A stretch of 51,867 nt of DNA, from the NCBI GenBank assembly GCA_002361175.1, contig DESG01000178.1, positions 1-51,867 on the forward strand, in the 5' to 3' direction. Shown piece by piece: positions 49,981 through 51,867 of this stretch (positions are counted from its first letter, which is position 1; each line of letters starts with the position of its first letter). The DNA comes from Lachnoclostridium sp. UBA3320 (GTDB lineage: Bacteria; Bacillota; Clostridia; Lachnospirales; Lachnospiraceae). The translations under genes were made by a program, and so were the position numbers. The notes under the pieces are model-generated. The model did no database searches. It worked only from the letters and a program-made list of their open reading frames with translations, and was not told the origin of the DNA.

Positions 49981-51654
49981 TCAAATACACCCCCTATTTA
50001 TAAATATCGCCTCTTGAATTAAAACTTTTTTCCCCTGAAATGCGAATCCATAATGTCTGATTTTTTTCTTTGAAATTCCTTTTGTAATCAAATACGCATC
50101 ATAGTTTTTTTCTTCTATCTGTGCAAGAGCTCTATTAGCAGTTTCCTGTAAATCTTTTTCCTTTGATTGGTGGTATACTTTAAATTCTATAATAATAGCA
50201 TCTAAGTTATCTTTTATAGGTTCTAAAACAACATCATATCTTCCAAAACCGCTCTCTCTATTAGATGTAATATGGTATTTATCAGCCAGATTTACAATAA
50301 GCCCCAAAACAAAACCATGGTAAAATCTTTCTGGTTCTGTATATGAAGCGTGTTTGCCTGTATCAAAACTGCTAAAAGTTTGTAAAGCAACTTGGTTAAT
50401 ATACTCATTCATGTATTCAATATCATTTGCAAGAAATGCTTTTACAAAATCGTTGTAATGTGCTGATGGGTTTTTAAACCAGTTTTCTATCATCTTCTTA
50501 AACATTTTTTGTACTTCATAATTAGTAAGCGAGATTTGATATAACTCCTCTTCGTCATTAGATATTTGTTTTGCTTTTAAATATCCTGATGAAAGTAAAA
50601 GACTCCAGATAGATGCGTCACTCTCATCCAGTTGATTAAACACGATTTCCTCATCTAGTTGTGTAATAACCTGCTTTTTTGCCAGTAAGTCTTCCATTGT
50701 AATTTTTATCTCAGAAGAGCTTTCTCTAATTAATTTACTTACTAGGCTATTGGAGCTAGTATTTACCCAATAAGTCTTTAATTTCCCTGAATCCAGATAT
50801 TTTGTAATCGACCATGGATTGTAAATATCTGTCTGATTTCCAAATTGAAAACCATCATACCAGAATTTTACTTTTTCTATTGTATTAGATAAGTCAAATA
50901 GTTTTAAGGAATCTTCTACTTCTTTTTGTGTAAAACCAAAAACAGTTTTATATTTGTTGGAAGTAACCGTTACTACTTCAAGATTATTCAAATCTAAAAA
51001 GATAGATTCTTTGCTTACTCTTGTAATCCCTGTCATAATTCCACGTTCCAAATAAGGATTTGTTTTAAATGTAGAATTAAATAAACTACGTGTAAAAGCA
51101 ACCATTTCTTCCCAATATCCATGTACATAAGATTCTTGCAAAGGAGTATCGTATTCATCTAAAAGAATGATAACCTTTTTATTGTAATATTGACTTAAAT
51201 AAAACGATAATTCCTTTAACGCTCTCGTTATTTCTGAATCAACTGCCGTATTGTGCAAAAAAATGTCTTTTTGCCATAGTTTACTATAATTGCGGTAACA
51301 TTCTGCAATAGCATATATAATACCTTCTTTGGTATCTTTAAAAGTAGTACCTTTTATATCTGCAAAAGTTAAAGAAATAACAGGATAAGTTCCCTGTAGT
51401 TTTTGGTAAGTTTTTTCTTTCCAGATAGAAAGCCCTTCAAATAAATCTGCTCTGGCTGCATATTGATTAGAGAAAAAAGCTTCTAACATACTTATATTTA
51501 AAGTTTTTCCAAAGCGGCGTGGACGTGTGATTAGCGTAACATCATCTCCGTTATCCCACCATTCCTTGATAAAGCTCGTTTTATCTATGTAAAAGTAGTT
51601 GTTTTCTCTTATTTTAACAAAATTTTGATTTCCTATAGAAATAGTTGGCTTCAT
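49981..51654 (-). CDS. AAA-ATPase-like protein with PD-(D/E)XK nuclease domain (DUF1703)
   Basis: 557 residues. The N-terminal AAA-ATPase-like domain begins NNYFYIDKTSFIKEW and has the modified P-loop LITRPRRFGKTLNIS; LLDEYDTPL is the Walker B. The C-terminal part (about 460-557) is a PD-(D/E)XK-type nuclease with GRYDVVLEP and IIEFKVY. Family members are frequent, multi-copy and of unknown role in gut anaerobes. A GGAGG site lies 28 bases before the ATG, separated by a small hairpin. Confidence 0.88.
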   Translation of the reverse strand: MKPTISIGNQNFVKIRENNYFYIDKTSFIKEWWDNGDDVTLITRPRRFGKTLNISMLEAFFSNQYAARADLFEGLSIWKEKTYQKLQGTYPVISLTFADIKGTTFKDTKEGIIYAIAECYRNYSKLWQKDIFLHNTAVDSEITRALKELSFYLSQYYNKKVIILLDEYDTPLQESYVHGYWEEMVAFTRSLFNSTFKTNPYLERGIMTGITRVSKESIFLDLNNLEVVTVTSNKYKTVFGFTQKEVEDSLKLFDLSNTIEKVKFWYDGFQFGNQTDIYNPWSITKYLDSGKLKTYWVNTSSNSLVSKLIRESSSEIKITMEDLLAKKQVITQLDEEIVFNQLDESDASIWSLLLSSGYLKAKQISNDEEELYQISLTNYEVQKMFKKMIENWFKNPSAHYNDFVKAFLANDIEYMNEYINQVALQTFSSFDTGKHASYTEPERFYHGFVLGLIVNLADKYHITSNRESGFGRYDVVLEPIKDNLDAIIIEFKVYHQSKEKDLQETANRALAQIEEKNYDAYLITKGISKKKIRHYGFAFQGKKVLIQEAIFINRGCI

Positions 51655-51730
51655 ATTAAATCAGCAAGGAAACTTCCTGCGTCCTCCTTTTTCAATTATA
51701 CTCGCATAGAAATGTTATGTGTTTATGTAT

Positions 51731-51759
51731 ATTATACTGAAATTTGGACAAATTATCAA
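51731..51759 (-). promoter_or_regulatory. Promoter of the AAA-ATPase/nuclease gene
   Basis: TTGATA (51754-51759) and TATAAT (51731-51736) on the minus strand, 17 bases apart. The rest of 51,760-51,867 holds no gene that I can see. Confidence 0.7.
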
Positions 51760-51867
51760 TTTTTATTTTTTTAATGATATTGCTTTGGGATATAAGCTGC
51801 CAGATTATCGGATTTTATTTAGAAATATAGGCTTTTAGAAAACAAAGTGTGTCAAAAAGTGTACTTT

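Noticed and set aside
49793..49990. Minus-strand open frame upstream of and overlapping hicA
   Set aside because: It runs through the hicAB promoter and into hicA in another frame, with no good ribosome site.
1..51867. tRNA or rRNA genes, CRISPR arrays and insertion sequences
   Set aside because: I saw no cloverleaf-like sequence with a GTTCRANNC arm, no rRNA segment, no regularly spaced repeats and no transposase; weak tRNA-like sites could be missed by eye.

Overview
The window is 51.9 kb of AT-rich chromosomal DNA from a low-GC Gram-positive anaerobe, most likely a clostridial member of the Lachnospiraceae. The evidence is a PolC-type replicase, RNase J, IreB, RemA, a GTPase-NYN fusion, an [FeFe]-hydrogenase-like protein, an ammonium channel fused to PII, and TTG/GTG starts behind strong AGGAGG ribosome sites. 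Genus and species cannot be fixed from the sequence alone. Most of the window is core chromosome; the accessory parts are a ~1 kb cassette behind polC and the right end.

Layout. 1-5.8 kb: a FliD-like fragment gene, rsmE, a cysteine desulfurase with thiI, a degenerate HPr paralogue on the other strand, and mtaB. 5.9-6.9 kb: a lone StrF-type glycosyltransferase. 7.0-12.6 kb: a plus-strand run ireB-ruvX-DUF1292-rnj-ylbF-(mltG-like)-trmR-trhP ending in a strong terminator; apart from rnj and ylbF this follows the Bacillus yrzL-yrrK-yrzB-yrrL-yrrM-yrrO order. 12.8-16.2 kb: cold-shock gene and a divergent thioesterase, an arylsulfotransferase-like membrane-anchored protein, and a HAD phosphatase. 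16.1-24.0 kb (minus): Fe-alcohol dehydrogenase, a TetM-like GTPase fused to a Rae1/YacP-type endonuclease domain, a receiver-only response regulator, an [FeFe]-hydrogenase-like protein, and an Amt-PII fusion whose promoter is followed at once by an intrinsic terminator.

24.1-25.1 kb: a ~971 bp cassette carrying an acetyltransferase / small-protein pair with its own promoter, bounded by a 21-bp perfect direct repeat that is the 3' end of polC. 25.1-34.6 kb (minus): polC, amidase, lepB, rpoZ, gmk, remA and yicC, probably one transcription unit from a promoter at 33.15 kb, preceded by an AI-2E-type permease gene. 34.7-38.1 kb: rpsU, alaS and a small unknown gene. 38.2-47.8 kb (minus): Fe-alcohol dehydrogenase, RNase G-type nuclease, the two-gene radical-SAM/DUF2344 set, a small membrane protein, gpsA, plsY, der and a trigger-factor-like lipoprotein. 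48.0-49.1 kb: a divergent PRPP synthetase. 49.2-51.7 kb: a hicAB toxin-antitoxin pair and an AAA-ATPase/PD-(D/E)XK protein.

Together the genes centre on translation, RNA modification and RNA decay: RsmE, ThiI, MtaB, TrmR and TrhP modify rRNA or tRNA, and RNase J, RNase G, YicC and a Rae1-like domain cut RNA. The two most unusual points are the GTPase-endonuclease fusion (17.4-20.0 kb) and the cassette that has captured the polC 3' end (24.1-25.1 kb). I saw no rRNA or tRNA gene, no CRISPR array and no insertion sequence. All calls come from reading the sequence; no database search was run.
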